Assembly: GCA_013002595.1 (NCBI GenBank)
Contig: JABDJG010000252.1
Coordinates: 1 to 23,151, forward strand
Origin: Hyphomicrobiales bacterium
GTDB taxonomy: Bacteria; Pseudomonadota; Alphaproteobacteria; Rhizobiales; Aestuariivirgaceae
Length of the DNA stretch: 23,151 nucleotides
Direction of reading: 5' to 3'
How positions within the stretch are numbered: the first letter of the stretch is position 1; each line of letters opens with the position of its first letter. Position numbers and translations under genes: made by a program. The notes beneath the pieces were generated by a model. It worked only from the letters and a program-made list of their open reading frames with translations, did not search any database and had not been told where the DNA came from. This document shows positions 15,169 through 23,044 of the stretch, in pieces.

Positions 15169-17262
15169 TCAATCAACTGGCTTTACCCACACCTTGTTGT
15201 CATGGAACGGACCACCGCCTGCCGGCGCCGGCACATCGCATCCGGTCAGCGTATTGATGCCTTTGCCGTCCGCAAACGCATGATTCGGCCAGATGCCCTC
15301 TGATATAACAACACCGCGTTTGAGTCCATCGAACGCCTTGGCATGCACCCTGACCTGGCCCCTTGGTGAGCCAATGCAGACTTCCTGGCCATCGCTGAGG
15401 CCCAGTTCGGCAAGGTCGCCAGGATGGATCAGCAGCTCGGGCCGTCCTTCGCGTTTAACCGATGTTGGTGTTTCATTGAAGGACGAATTGAGGAAACCGC
15501 GTGCCGGGCTTGTGGCGAGCCGGAATGGATACTGCTCGTCCGCGTTCTCGATCACATCCCAATGATCCGGCATTGCCGGCATGTCATCGATCGGCCCTAA
15601 CGGCCCGATATCCGGGCGGTGCCGGATCGAATGCCAGTCCGGTTTGAACCGGTACTTGCCGTCCTTGTGGCCGAAACCGTCGATAAAATGTGACGTGCCG
15701 AAATCCGGCTGACAGTCGATCCAGTTGTTCTTATCCAGGTCTTCAATCCCCGGTTTGTTGGAATTGACCAGGGTCCAGTCGATCAGCTCGCGCGGCGTCA
15801 TGTCGAAACCGGGGTGTTCGGCGCCCAGCCGTTTGGCAAGCCCGCAGATCACATCATGGTTCGAGCGGCAATCGCCCGGCGCCTCGATCAGCTTGCGCCC
15901 GAATCCGTAATACTGATGACCACCGCCCTGGTAGAGATCGTCATGCTCCAGAAACATCGTTGCCGGCAGTACGATATCGGCCATCTCGGCAGTTTCGGTC
16001 ATGAACTGCTCATGCACGCAGGTGAACAGATCCTCGCGGGCAAAGCCTTGTTTGACCTTGTCCTGCTCGGGCGCCACCGAAACCGGATTGGTGTTCTGAA
16101 AGATCATTGCCTTCACCGGCGGTCCCTCGCCGATGTCCTGTGGATCGCCCATCAGCGCCGGCCCGATCCGGCTCTGGTCGAGATAGCGCACGTTCGGATC
16201 TTTCAGGTCGTGGCCCTCGATCATCGACTTGTTCCAGCGGTAGATGCCGCCGTTGGTGTGAAACGCCCCGCCGCCTTCGTTTGGCCACAGGCCGGCGACC
16301 GTCGCGATCGATGTCACGGCATGCATGCTCACGGCACCGTTGCGCTGCCGGGTAAACCCGTAGCCCATGCGCAGGTAGGTTCGCGGCGTCTTGCCGATTG
16401 CATGCGCCAGCTCAACGACATCACTCACCTCAAGGCCGGTCAGCGCCGCCGCCCATTCCGGCGTCCTGTCTTTGAGATGCGCCTCGAATTCCTCTGGGCA
16501 ATCGGCATGCGTTGCCATGAAGCCCCGGTCGGCCAGATCATCGCGGAACAATACATGCATCACCGCGCAGGCCAGCGCCGCATCCGTACCAGGCCGAATG
16601 ATCAGTCCGATGTCGGCCTGTTTCATTGTCGCGGTCTCATAGACGTCCACGACGATGATCTTTGCGCCGCGTTCCTTGCGCGCCTTGACGGCATGGGTCA
16701 TGACGTTGACCTGCGTCGAGACCGGATTGGTGCCCCAGATGATCACCTGGTCAGATACCGCCATCTCGCGTGGGTCGGGCCCATACAGACGTCCGGTGCC
16801 GACGCTGTATCCCGGCCAGGCCAACGTCACGCAGAACGAGTCATAAAGCCGGGTGTATTTCTTGGCATGGATCAGCCGGTGGATCCCGTCGCGCATCACA
16901 AGGCCCATCGTGCCGGCATAAAAGTACGGCCAGATGGTCTCTGCACCATAAGCCGCCTCGGCCTTCAGGAACTGCTCGGCAACCTCATCAAGTGCGTCCT
17001 CGTAGGAAATCTCCTGCCAGTCGCCGCTGCCTTTGGCGCCCTTCCGCTTGAGCGCCTTGGTCAGCCGGTCGGGATGGTGCACCCGCTCGGCGTAGCGCGC
17101 CACCTTCTCGCAGATGACGCCCGCCGTATAAGTCTGATCCTTGGCGCCGCGGACCCGCCCGATCGTATGCGCATCGAGCACCTCGACATCAAGCGCACAG
17201 GTCGACGGGCAATCATGCGGACACACCGAATGACCGGTCGCGATGTTTGGGCGGATGTTCAT
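15169..17262 (-). CDS. Molybdopterin-dependent oxidoreductase, BisC/formate dehydrogenase-like
   Basis: A 697-residue member of the DMSO reductase superfamily, binding bis-molybdopterin guanine dinucleotide and one 4Fe-4S cluster. The cluster Cys are C14-x3-C18-x3-C22-x28-C51, just after the start. Later blocks include IIWGTNPVSTQ (174-184), a TDAALACAVMHVLF dinucleotide-binding helix, MIFQNTNPVSV, TMFLEHDDLYQGGGHQYYG and a C-terminal molydopterin-binding domain with GDLAELGLSDGQEVCIGSPRG. No signal peptide is seen, so it is probably cytoplasmic. The start at ATG 17262 places the Cys motif correctly; the open frame upstream (to 17556) is not family-like. The Mo ligand could not be assigned. 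No electron-transfer subunit is adjacent. Confidence 0.88.
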   Translation of the reverse strand: MNIRPNIATGHSVCPHDCPSTCALDVEVLDAHTIGRVRGAKDQTYTAGVICEKVARYAERVHHPDRLTKALKRKGAKGSGDWQEISYEDALDEVAEQFLKAEAAYGAETIWPYFYAGTMGLVMRDGIHRLIHAKKYTRLYDSFCVTLAWPGYSVGTGRLYGPDPREMAVSDQVIIWGTNPVSTQVNVMTHAVKARKERGAKIIVVDVYETATMKQADIGLIIRPGTDAALACAVMHVLFRDDLADRGFMATHADCPEEFEAHLKDRTPEWAAALTGLEVSDVVELAHAIGKTPRTYLRMGYGFTRQRNGAVSMHAVTSIATVAGLWPNEGGGAFHTNGGIYRWNKSMIEGHDLKDPNVRYLDQSRIGPALMGDPQDIGEGPPVKAMIFQNTNPVSVAPEQDKVKQGFAREDLFTCVHEQFMTETAEMADIVLPATMFLEHDDLYQGGGHQYYGFGRKLIEAPGDCRSNHDVICGLAKRLGAEHPGFDMTPRELIDWTLVNSNKPGIEDLDKNNWIDCQPDFGTSHFIDGFGHKDGKYRFKPDWHSIRHRPDIGPLGPIDDMPAMPDHWDVIENADEQYPFRLATSPARGFLNSSFNETPTSVKREGRPELLIHPGDLAELGLSDGQEVCIGSPRGQVRVHAKAFDGLKRGVVISEGIWPNHAFADGKGINTLTGCDVPAPAGGGPFHDNKVWVKPVD

Positions 17263-17301
17263 TGATGGGGCTCCAGGGCCATGTAAATCTCTGCGGCGAC
17301 A

Positions 17302-17399
17302 ATACTGCATGGCTTGCCGATTTGGAACCGAATCTGTCCTGTTTCCTTGACCTTTGGGGCCCGGCGGTCCCATACGATTATTCAAGCAATCTGCAGTAT
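17302..17399. promoter_or_regulatory. Divergent control region with inverted repeat and TTGACC box
   Basis: The 149-bp gap between the oxidoreductase and the dehydrogenase genes holds an 8-bp inverted repeat, ATACTGCA (17302-17309) and TGCAGTAT (17392-17399), the second copy abutting the dehydrogenase ribosome site. Between them TTGACC (17347-17352) is a good -35 for the plus strand, with a poor -10 (CATACG 17371 or TACGAT 17373). The paired sites could bind a dimeric regulator; this is inference only. Confidence 0.3.
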
Positions 17400-17411
17400 G
17401 AGGATCTGAAG

Positions 17412-18200
17412 ATGTCACAAGACGTTCTGGCGATAACGGGCGGTGCCAGTGGCATTGGTCTGGCCAGCGCCGTTGCCATGGCCGGTGATCATGGCGCCAT
17501 CGCGCTGCTCGATCAAAATCCGGAGGCCCTTGCAACAGCGGCAAAGGATGCAGCATTCGGCGAGCGCCCGGTGCACACGTTTGAATGCGATGTATCGGAC
17601 GCCGTTGCCATGATCGAACTCGCCAGGCGGGTCGAGACCGACATCGGTCCGGTCCGAACTCTCGTCACCTCAGCCGGCATATTGCATAACCCGGCCACCG
17701 TGCTCGATATGGATCTTGCAGAACACAACCGGGTCTGGGACGTAAACTACCACGGCACGCTCTACACCATCCGCGCCTTTGCCCCGGCGATGACCGAACG
17801 CGGCATCGGCGCCATCGTCACGCTCGGCTCGATCAACTCGTTCGCTGCCTTGCCGCTGCCGGCCTACTGCCCGTCCAAGACCGCACTCATGCGTCTGACC
17901 GAGATGCTGTCGGTCGAGCTTGGCCGCAAGGGGGTGCGGATCAACGGTGTTGCGCCGACCTATGTGCTGACCCCGGCACTGAAAGCCAAGATCGCATCCG
18001 GCGACCGTGATGAGAATCTCATCCGCAGGGCCGGCGCCCTTGATATGTTCGTCCACCCTGAACACGTCGCCTCGGTGATCCGCTTCTTGTGCTCCGATGC
18101 CGCCGCCGCTGTTACCGGCGTCATGCTGCCGGTCGATGCCGGCTGGCAGGCCGCAACCACTTTCAACACCTTCGTCGGCGGGGTGCCGTGGCAAGATTAG
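17412..18200 (+). CDS. Short-chain dehydrogenase/reductase (SDR)
   Basis: A 262-residue classical SDR, an NAD(P)-dependent oxidoreductase acting on a hydroxyl or carbonyl group. The cofactor motif TGGASGIG is at 9-16, followed by Asp34 after strand 2 (LLDQN), which favours NAD over NADP. SAG at 87-89 replaces NNAG, Asn112 is kept, and the catalytic set is Ser140, Tyr152 and Lys156 (YCPSK). The ATG at 17412 has AGGA 7 bases upstream and starts right at the Rossmann fold; starts further up overlap the oxidoreductase gene. The stop overlaps the convergent MFS stop within TTAG. It may oxidise an intermediate of the downstream aromatic pathway. Confidence 0.92.
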   Translation: MSQDVLAITGGASGIGLASAVAMAGDHGAIALLDQNPEALATAAKDAAFGERPVHTFECDVSDAVAMIELARRVETDIGPVRTLVTSAGILHNPATVLDMDLAEHNRVWDVNYHGTLYTIRAFAPAMTERGIGAIVTLGSINSFAALPLPAYCPSKTALMRLTEMLSVELGRKGVRINGVAPTYVLTPALKAKIASGDRDENLIRRAGALDMFVHPEHVASVIRFLCSDAAAAVTGVMLPVDAGWQAATTFNTFVGGVPWQD

Positions 18201-19615
18201 AGCTGAAAGACACGATGCCCGGATACATCGGCCCCGGCGGCCGGTTGCAGCCGCCGGTGCGCAAAGGCGGCGATGGCGATCAGGCTGGCGATGGCCAGGA
18301 AGGCGGTGGTGAAGTCTTGCGTAATCAGTTGATCATCGCCGCGCATCGCCCGCGACGTCTCCAGAACGAAGGCCGCAAGGGCAACGCCGGCTGATGTGAA
18401 CAGCTGTTGGGCGACGGCAACCAGCGCGGTTGCCCGGCTCATCGAGGCTTCCGGAATGTCGGCGTATGCCACCGCGTTCAACGCGGTGAACTGCAGCGAG
18501 CGGAAGAACCCGCCGACCAGCAGCACGGCCGCGATGACTAGATGCGGCGTTGCCGGCGTGAACACCGCATAGATGCCGAGGAAGAATGCGCAGATCAGCG
18601 CATTGACCGTCAGCACCGTTCTAAAACCCCACCGCCTGAGGATCGCTGCGGCTGTAAACTTCATGACGATCGCGCCGAACGCGCCGGCCAGGATGATCAA
18701 CCCGGAACGAAAGGCATCGAGGCCGAAGCCGACCTGCAGCATCAGCGGCAACAGGAACGGAATGGCGCCGATGCCAAGCCTGAACACACCGCCACCGGTA
18801 ACGCTGGTGCGCAAGGTCGCAATGCGCAGGAGTTCAAGATCGAGGATCGGGTTTGCAACGCTGCGTGAACGCAACACATAGCCCGTAATCAACGTTGCGC
18901 CGGCACCCATCATTGACGGCGCCAGATAACTGGGAAGAATGTCACGGCCGTAAACGGTAAACCCGAAAATGAGTGTCGCCAGCCCGGTGCCGGCCAGGAA
19001 AAAGCCGGTCCAGTCGAGTTTGTCATCGCCATCAACCCGGGCATTCGGCATGTAAAGATGCGCCAGCACGATACCGCCGATCCCGAACGGAACATTGACC
19101 CAGAATATCCAGCGCCAGTCGTGGAACGTCGTCAGATAACCGCCGAGCGGTGGCCCGATCACTGGCGCCATCAGGGCCGGAATGGTCAGATAGGCCATCG
19201 CATCGATCATTCGGGTCTTTGGCACCGCCCGCAGCATGATCAGCCGGCCGACCGGCATCATCATGGCGCCGCCGACGCCCTGTGCGGCCCGCGCCATGAT
19301 CAGCTCAAGAAGGCTGTCCGACATCGCGCAGGCAATCGATGAGCCGATGAAGACTACGATGGCCGTCTGAAACACCGGTCGCGCGCCAAACCGGTCGGCG
19401 CACCAGCCGCTGATCGGAATGAATACCGCCAGCGACAGCAGATAACTGGTCAGCGCCAGCTTGAGGATCACCGGATCCTCACCCAGATCACGCGCAATCG
19501 CCGGCAGCGAGGTCGCGATAACGCTTGCATCCATGTTTTCCATGAACAGCGCCGAGGCGACCACCAACGGGATCAGCCAGATCGGCGGCGCGTGTTCGGA
19601 TGTCCGGGACGTCAT
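18197..19615 (-). CDS. MFS transporter, DHA2 (EmrB/QacA) family
   Basis: A 472-residue inner-membrane drug:proton-antiporter-type permease, probably with 14 membrane helices. The early motif MENMDASVIATSLPAIARDLG (about 25-45) with the membrane-buried Asp (MDASVI) is typical of DHA2 proteins; motif A is GWCADRFGARPVF (about 73-85), and motif C-like GPPLGGYL follows at about 150-157. It lies between the dehydrogenase and dioxygenase genes but on the other strand. It might export a toxic phenolic or import the pathway substrate; sequence cannot decide. No clear ribosome site before the ATG. Confidence 0.9.
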   Translation of the reverse strand: MTSRTSEHAPPIWLIPLVVASALFMENMDASVIATSLPAIARDLGEDPVILKLALTSYLLSLAVFIPISGWCADRFGARPVFQTAIVVFIGSSIACAMSDSLLELIMARAAQGVGGAMMMPVGRLIMLRAVPKTRMIDAMAYLTIPALMAPVIGPPLGGYLTTFHDWRWIFWVNVPFGIGGIVLAHLYMPNARVDGDDKLDWTGFFLAGTGLATLIFGFTVYGRDILPSYLAPSMMGAGATLITGYVLRSRSVANPILDLELLRIATLRTSVTGGGVFRLGIGAIPFLLPLMLQVGFGLDAFRSGLIILAGAFGAIVMKFTAAAILRRWGFRTVLTVNALICAFFLGIYAVFTPATPHLVIAAVLLVGGFFRSLQFTALNAVAYADIPEASMSRATALVAVAQQLFTSAGVALAAFVLETSRAMRGDDQLITQDFTTAFLAIASLIAIAAFAHRRLQPAAGADVSGHRVFQL

Positions 19616-19714
19616 GGGAGGCTAAAGACCATCAAAACAAAGGGTGCACAAGATGCATGTTCCCCCGCCCGTCGCAGCTAGCAGCACAATATCGTTCTAT
19701 GGTACCAACTTCGC

Positions 19715-20683
19715 ATGGCAATCTCATCGCTTGGATATCTCGGTGTGCGCTCCGACCGGCTGTCCGACTGGTCGGAATTCGGCGCTAAATTGTTGGGCAT
19801 GCAGCTGTTTGACCGCGGCGGCAAAGCCCTGTCATTCCGCATGGATGATCACAAACAGCGGTTTGTTGTGTCCGATGAGCCGGGTGAAACGCTCGCTTTC
19901 ATCGGCTGGGAGGTCGATCGGGCCGCCGATCTGGAAACTTATGCCGCGCGTCTCGACAATGCCGGTTTTGCTGTCGATTGGGGCAATTCGGACCTCGCCG
20001 GCCGGCGGTTTGTTGACAAGCTCATCGTCTGCAACGATCCCGACGGCAACCGCATTGAGTTGTTCCACAACCCGATGATCGCCGCCGATCCGTTTATCCC
20101 CGGCCGCCCGATATCGGGATTTCAAACCGGGCCGCTCGGCATGGGGCACGCCGTGCTGCACGTCCGTGATGCCAATCGGCTGTTGCCGTTCTACCGCGAC
20201 CTTTTGGACTTTAACGTCTCCGATTATTCCCTGACGCCTTACCCGCTTTATTTCTTCCACATCAATGGCCGTCATCACAGTTTTGCAATGGTCGGTACCG
20301 GTAAGGCCGGCTTCCACCACTTCATGGTCGAGTTCCAGAACATCGACGATGTCGGCCAGGGTTATGATCTGGCCCAGCTCGAGGAAAACCGTGTTGCCTT
20401 CACGCTTGGCCGGCACACCAACGATTACATGCTGTCCTACTATGCCAACACGCCATCCGGTTTCTTCGTCGAGAGCGGCTGGGGCGGCCGGGTCATCGAC
20501 CCTGAAACCTGGGAGCCGCATGAAACGACCGTCGGCCCGAGTTTTTGGGGTCATGAGCGCTTGTGTTTCCCTGAAGAGACCCGCACCAGACTGCGCGACA
20601 TGCGCCTTGCCGCAGCAGCGGATGGCAAGCGCGCGCCGCTGGTTGCCGAGTGCCCCTGGCTCTACGGCGAGCTGGCCCGCTAA
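19715..20683 (+). CDS. Type I extradiol (catechol meta-cleaving) dioxygenase, BphC-like VOC protein
   Basis: A 322-residue two-domain vicinal-oxygen-chelate Fe(II) dioxygenase that opens a catechol ring next to the diol. The Fe ligands are readily placed: His145 (GMGHAVLHV), His in FHHF (201/202) and Glu253 (FFVESGW). The second-shell residues known from BphC also appear to be present: His in RHHSF (187/188), His234 (GRHTND) and Tyr243 (SYYANTPSG). It is therefore expected to be active, not a degenerate VOC protein. It lies 18 bases upstream of the FAD hydroxylase gene, which would make its catechol substrate. The ring substituents cannot be told. No strong ribosome site is visible. Confidence 0.92.
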   Translation: MAISSLGYLGVRSDRLSDWSEFGAKLLGMQLFDRGGKALSFRMDDHKQRFVVSDEPGETLAFIGWEVDRAADLETYAARLDNAGFAVDWGNSDLAGRRFVDKLIVCNDPDGNRIELFHNPMIAADPFIPGRPISGFQTGPLGMGHAVLHVRDANRLLPFYRDLLDFNVSDYSLTPYPLYFFHINGRHHSFAMVGTGKAGFHHFMVEFQNIDDVGQGYDLAQLEENRVAFTLGRHTNDYMLSYYANTPSGFFVESGWGGRVIDPETWEPHETTVGPSFWGHERLCFPEETRTRLRDMRLAAAADGKRAPLVAECPWLYGELAR

Positions 20684-20701
20684 CCTGGAATTTGAGCCAC
20701 C

Positions 20702-22177
20702 ATGCAGTTCGACGTCGTCATCATCGGCCTTGGACCTGTCGGCGCAGCGCTGGCCAACCTGCTCGGCCTGTTCGGCCTCAAGACAATGGTGCTCGAACGC
20801 GAGGCAGCCATCTACAACCTGCCGCGCGCTGTCCATTTCGATGATGAGGTCATGCGGATATTTCAGGCCATCGGCGTTGCCGAAGAGGTAGCGGGCGTTG
20901 CCCGGATCAACCCCGGTATGCGCTTTGTCGATGCCGACGGCACATTGCTGCTGGATTGGCCAAGACCTGAGGGCATCGGCCCTAATGGCTGGAACTCAAG
21001 CTACCGCTTCCACCAGCCGGACCTGGAGCAAATCCTCAGGCGATCGCTGGATCGTTTCGGCCATGTCACAACAAGGCTGAACACCGAATGCACCGCCATC
21101 GACGATCGCGGATCCCATGTTGAGGTGCACTACCGCAACAACCGAACCGGCGAGACCGGCCAGATCTCTGCTGGCTACCTCGTCGGCTGCGACGGCGCCC
21201 GCTCGTTCGTCCGCCAGACGATGCAGGCCGCCATGGACGACCTTGGATTCCGCGAACGTTGGCTCGTTGTCGATGTGCTCTTGAAACGTCCAAGGCCCGA
21301 CCTTGGCGATCACACCGTCCAGTTCTGCGACCCGGCCCGTCCGTCGACCTATGTCCGTTGCCCTGAAAACCGGCGGCGCTGGGAAATCTCTTTGCGTGAC
21401 GACGAAGATGCGGATGAGATTTCAACGTCCGGCTCGGTCTGGCAACTGCTGGCAAAATGGCTGACGCCGCAGGACGCCGAACTGGAGCGAAAGGCCGTTT
21501 ACGAGTTCCGCTCGGTGGTTGCCGGCGAGTGGCGAAACGGCCGCCTGTTGCTCGCCGGTGATGCGGCGCACCAGACACCGCCGTTCATGGGCCAGGGCCT
21601 GTGCGCCGGCATCCGTGATGTCTCGAACCTCGCCTGGAAACTGGCCCGCTGTTCAACCGGCTGCGCCGATGACAGCCTCCTCGATACTTATGCATCAGAG
21701 CGCATCCCCCATGTCAGGCAGTATATTGAAACCGCCGTCCGCCTCGGCGGCCTGATCAACACCAGCGCGACGCAAGAGGCCTTGCAGGCAGCCTTCCCTC
21801 AAGCCGATGGATCAGCCCGCATGGCCAGTATCGCTCCGCCCTTGGGCCCCGGGTTGCACAATGCACAAGATCCGCGCGCCGGGCGCCTTTTCCCGCAAGC
21901 CGCGCTTGCCAATGGCGGCAGGCTCGACGATAAGTGCGGCACCGGATTTGCGCTGATTGTCGATGAGGACCTGTTGGCCGAACACGAACTTGACCGGTAT
22001 GAAAAGTTTCTGGTCCAGACCACGCGCTCAGAACCGGAAATCAGGCGCTGTCTGGATCAAATGAACGCCAGGGCCGTGTTGCTCCGACCGGATCGCTACA
22101 TCCTGGGGACAGCGGATACGACGACCGAACTCAAACACCTGGTGACGCAGGCATCCAAAACAAAAAAGGTGAGTTAG
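20702..22177 (+). CDS. FAD-dependent aromatic hydroxylase, MhpA-like
   Basis: A 491-residue group A flavoprotein monooxygenase, predicted to use NAD(P)H and O2 to hydroxylate a monophenol to a catechol. The FAD motif GLGPVG is at 9-14 with Glu32 ending strand 2; PRAVHFDDE (41-49) is typical of the 3-(3-hydroxyphenyl)propionate hydroxylase group. The DG motif is at 163-165 (CDG), and the second FAD motif is GDAAHQTPPFMGQG (286-299). The C-terminal end RPDRYILGT also matches MhpA. It is about 60 residues shorter than E. coli MhpA (554). It is followed 3 bases later by the hydrolase gene. The substrate need not be a phenylpropionate. Confidence 0.92.
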   Translation: MQFDVVIIGLGPVGAALANLLGLFGLKTMVLEREAAIYNLPRAVHFDDEVMRIFQAIGVAEEVAGVARINPGMRFVDADGTLLLDWPRPEGIGPNGWNSSYRFHQPDLEQILRRSLDRFGHVTTRLNTECTAIDDRGSHVEVHYRNNRTGETGQISAGYLVGCDGARSFVRQTMQAAMDDLGFRERWLVVDVLLKRPRPDLGDHTVQFCDPARPSTYVRCPENRRRWEISLRDDEDADEISTSGSVWQLLAKWLTPQDAELERKAVYEFRSVVAGEWRNGRLLLAGDAAHQTPPFMGQGLCAGIRDVSNLAWKLARCSTGCADDSLLDTYASERIPHVRQYIETAVRLGGLINTSATQEALQAAFPQADGSARMASIAPPLGPGLHNAQDPRAGRLFPQAALANGGRLDDKCGTGFALIVDEDLLAEHELDRYEKFLVQTTRSEPEIRRCLDQMNARAVLLRPDRYILGTADTTTELKHLVTQASKTKKVS

Positions 22178-22180
22178 CTC

Positions 22181-23023
22181 ATGAAGCTCTGTTCATATTC
22201 AATAAATGGAAATGCCGGTTACGGCATCGTCACGGACGCCGGCATCATTGCGCTTGGCGACCGCTATCCCGATAGCCCGACTCTGCGCCAGTTCCTGCAC
22301 AATCACGGGGTTGGCGAAGCCGGGAAGGCTGCCGGCCAGGCACCGGATCTGCAGCTTGGCGATGTGACGCTGAAACCTGTCATTACCGATCCCGACAAGA
22401 TCGTCTGCGTCGGCCTCAACTATCATGCCCACATCGAGGAAACCGGCCGTACCGTGTCCGAACAGCCGGTGCTGTTCCCGCGCTACGCGGGCAGCCAGGT
22501 CGGCCATGGCGAACCGATGATCAAACCACGGGAATCGGACAAATTCGACTATGAGGGCGAGCTTGCCGTCATTATCGGCACCGGCGGGCGCCGTATCAGT
22601 GAGACCGATGCCCTCAGGCATGTTGCCGGCTATGCCTGCTTCAACGACGGCAGCATCCGTGACTGGCAGCGCCACACCCACCAGTTCATGCCCGGCAAAT
22701 GTTTTGCCAATTCCGGCAGCTTCGGCCCGTGGATGGTAACCGCCGACGAGATCCCGGATCCGGCAACCCTCACCCTCACAACCCGTCTCAACGGCGAGGT
22801 CATGCAGCACGCAACCTGCGATTTGTTGATCCACACCATTCCGGTCCTGATCAATTACATCTCGACGATCCTGCCCCTGCTGCCCGGCGACGTCATCGTC
22901 TCAGGCACCCCCGGCGGCGTCGGCGCCAGGCGCGACCCGCCGGTTTGGATGCGCGATGGCGACACCATTGAGGTCGAAATCGACAGCGTGGGCAAACTGG
23001 TCAACCCGATTGTCGCCGAGTGA
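22181..23023 (+). CDS. Fumarylacetoacetate hydrolase family protein
   Basis: A 280-residue FAH-family enzyme, Mg2+-dependent, expected to hydrolyse or hydrate a 2-oxo-acid product of ring cleavage. Visible blocks: VGLNYHAHIEE (77-87, with the active-site His82), DYEGELAVIIG (123-133, metal Glu125 and Glu127), FNDGSIRDWQ (154-163, metal Asp156), GKCFANSGSFGPWM (172-185), LTTRLNGE and VSGTPGGVG. It begins 3 bases after the hydroxylase stop, so it is translationally linked. No alpha/beta-fold MhpC-type hydrolase is present, so this protein may carry the C-C cleavage step itself or act later as a hydratase. Confidence 0.93.
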   Translation: MKLCSYSINGNAGYGIVTDAGIIALGDRYPDSPTLRQFLHNHGVGEAGKAAGQAPDLQLGDVTLKPVITDPDKIVCVGLNYHAHIEETGRTVSEQPVLFPRYAGSQVGHGEPMIKPRESDKFDYEGELAVIIGTGGRRISETDALRHVAGYACFNDGSIRDWQRHTHQFMPGKCFANSGSFGPWMVTADEIPDPATLTLTTRLNGEVMQHATCDLLIHTIPVLINYISTILPLLPGDVIVSGTPGGVGARRDPPVWMRDGDTIEVEIDSVGKLVNPIVAE

Positions 23024-23044
23024 AGCCGGCACAGCCCCTTTGCC

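Noticed and set aside
15169..17262. Selenocysteine-type formate dehydrogenase
   Set aside because: No in-frame TGA occurs in the coding region, and the Mo-ligand position could not be matched to a known formate dehydrogenase.
15814..17265. 483-codon plus-strand open frame opposite the molybdoenzyme
   Set aside because: His/Arg-rich antisense translation without domain features; the minus strand has the Cys cluster and family blocks.
17263..17556. N-terminal extension of the molybdoenzyme by 98 codons
   Set aside because: The extension is Pro/Arg/His-rich and overlaps the divergent dehydrogenase gene; family members begin shortly before the first Cys motif, as the ATG at 17262 does.
19832..20836. 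334-codon minus-strand open frame opposite the dioxygenase
   Set aside because: Antisense to a gene with all active-site residues of BphC in place; no motif of its own.
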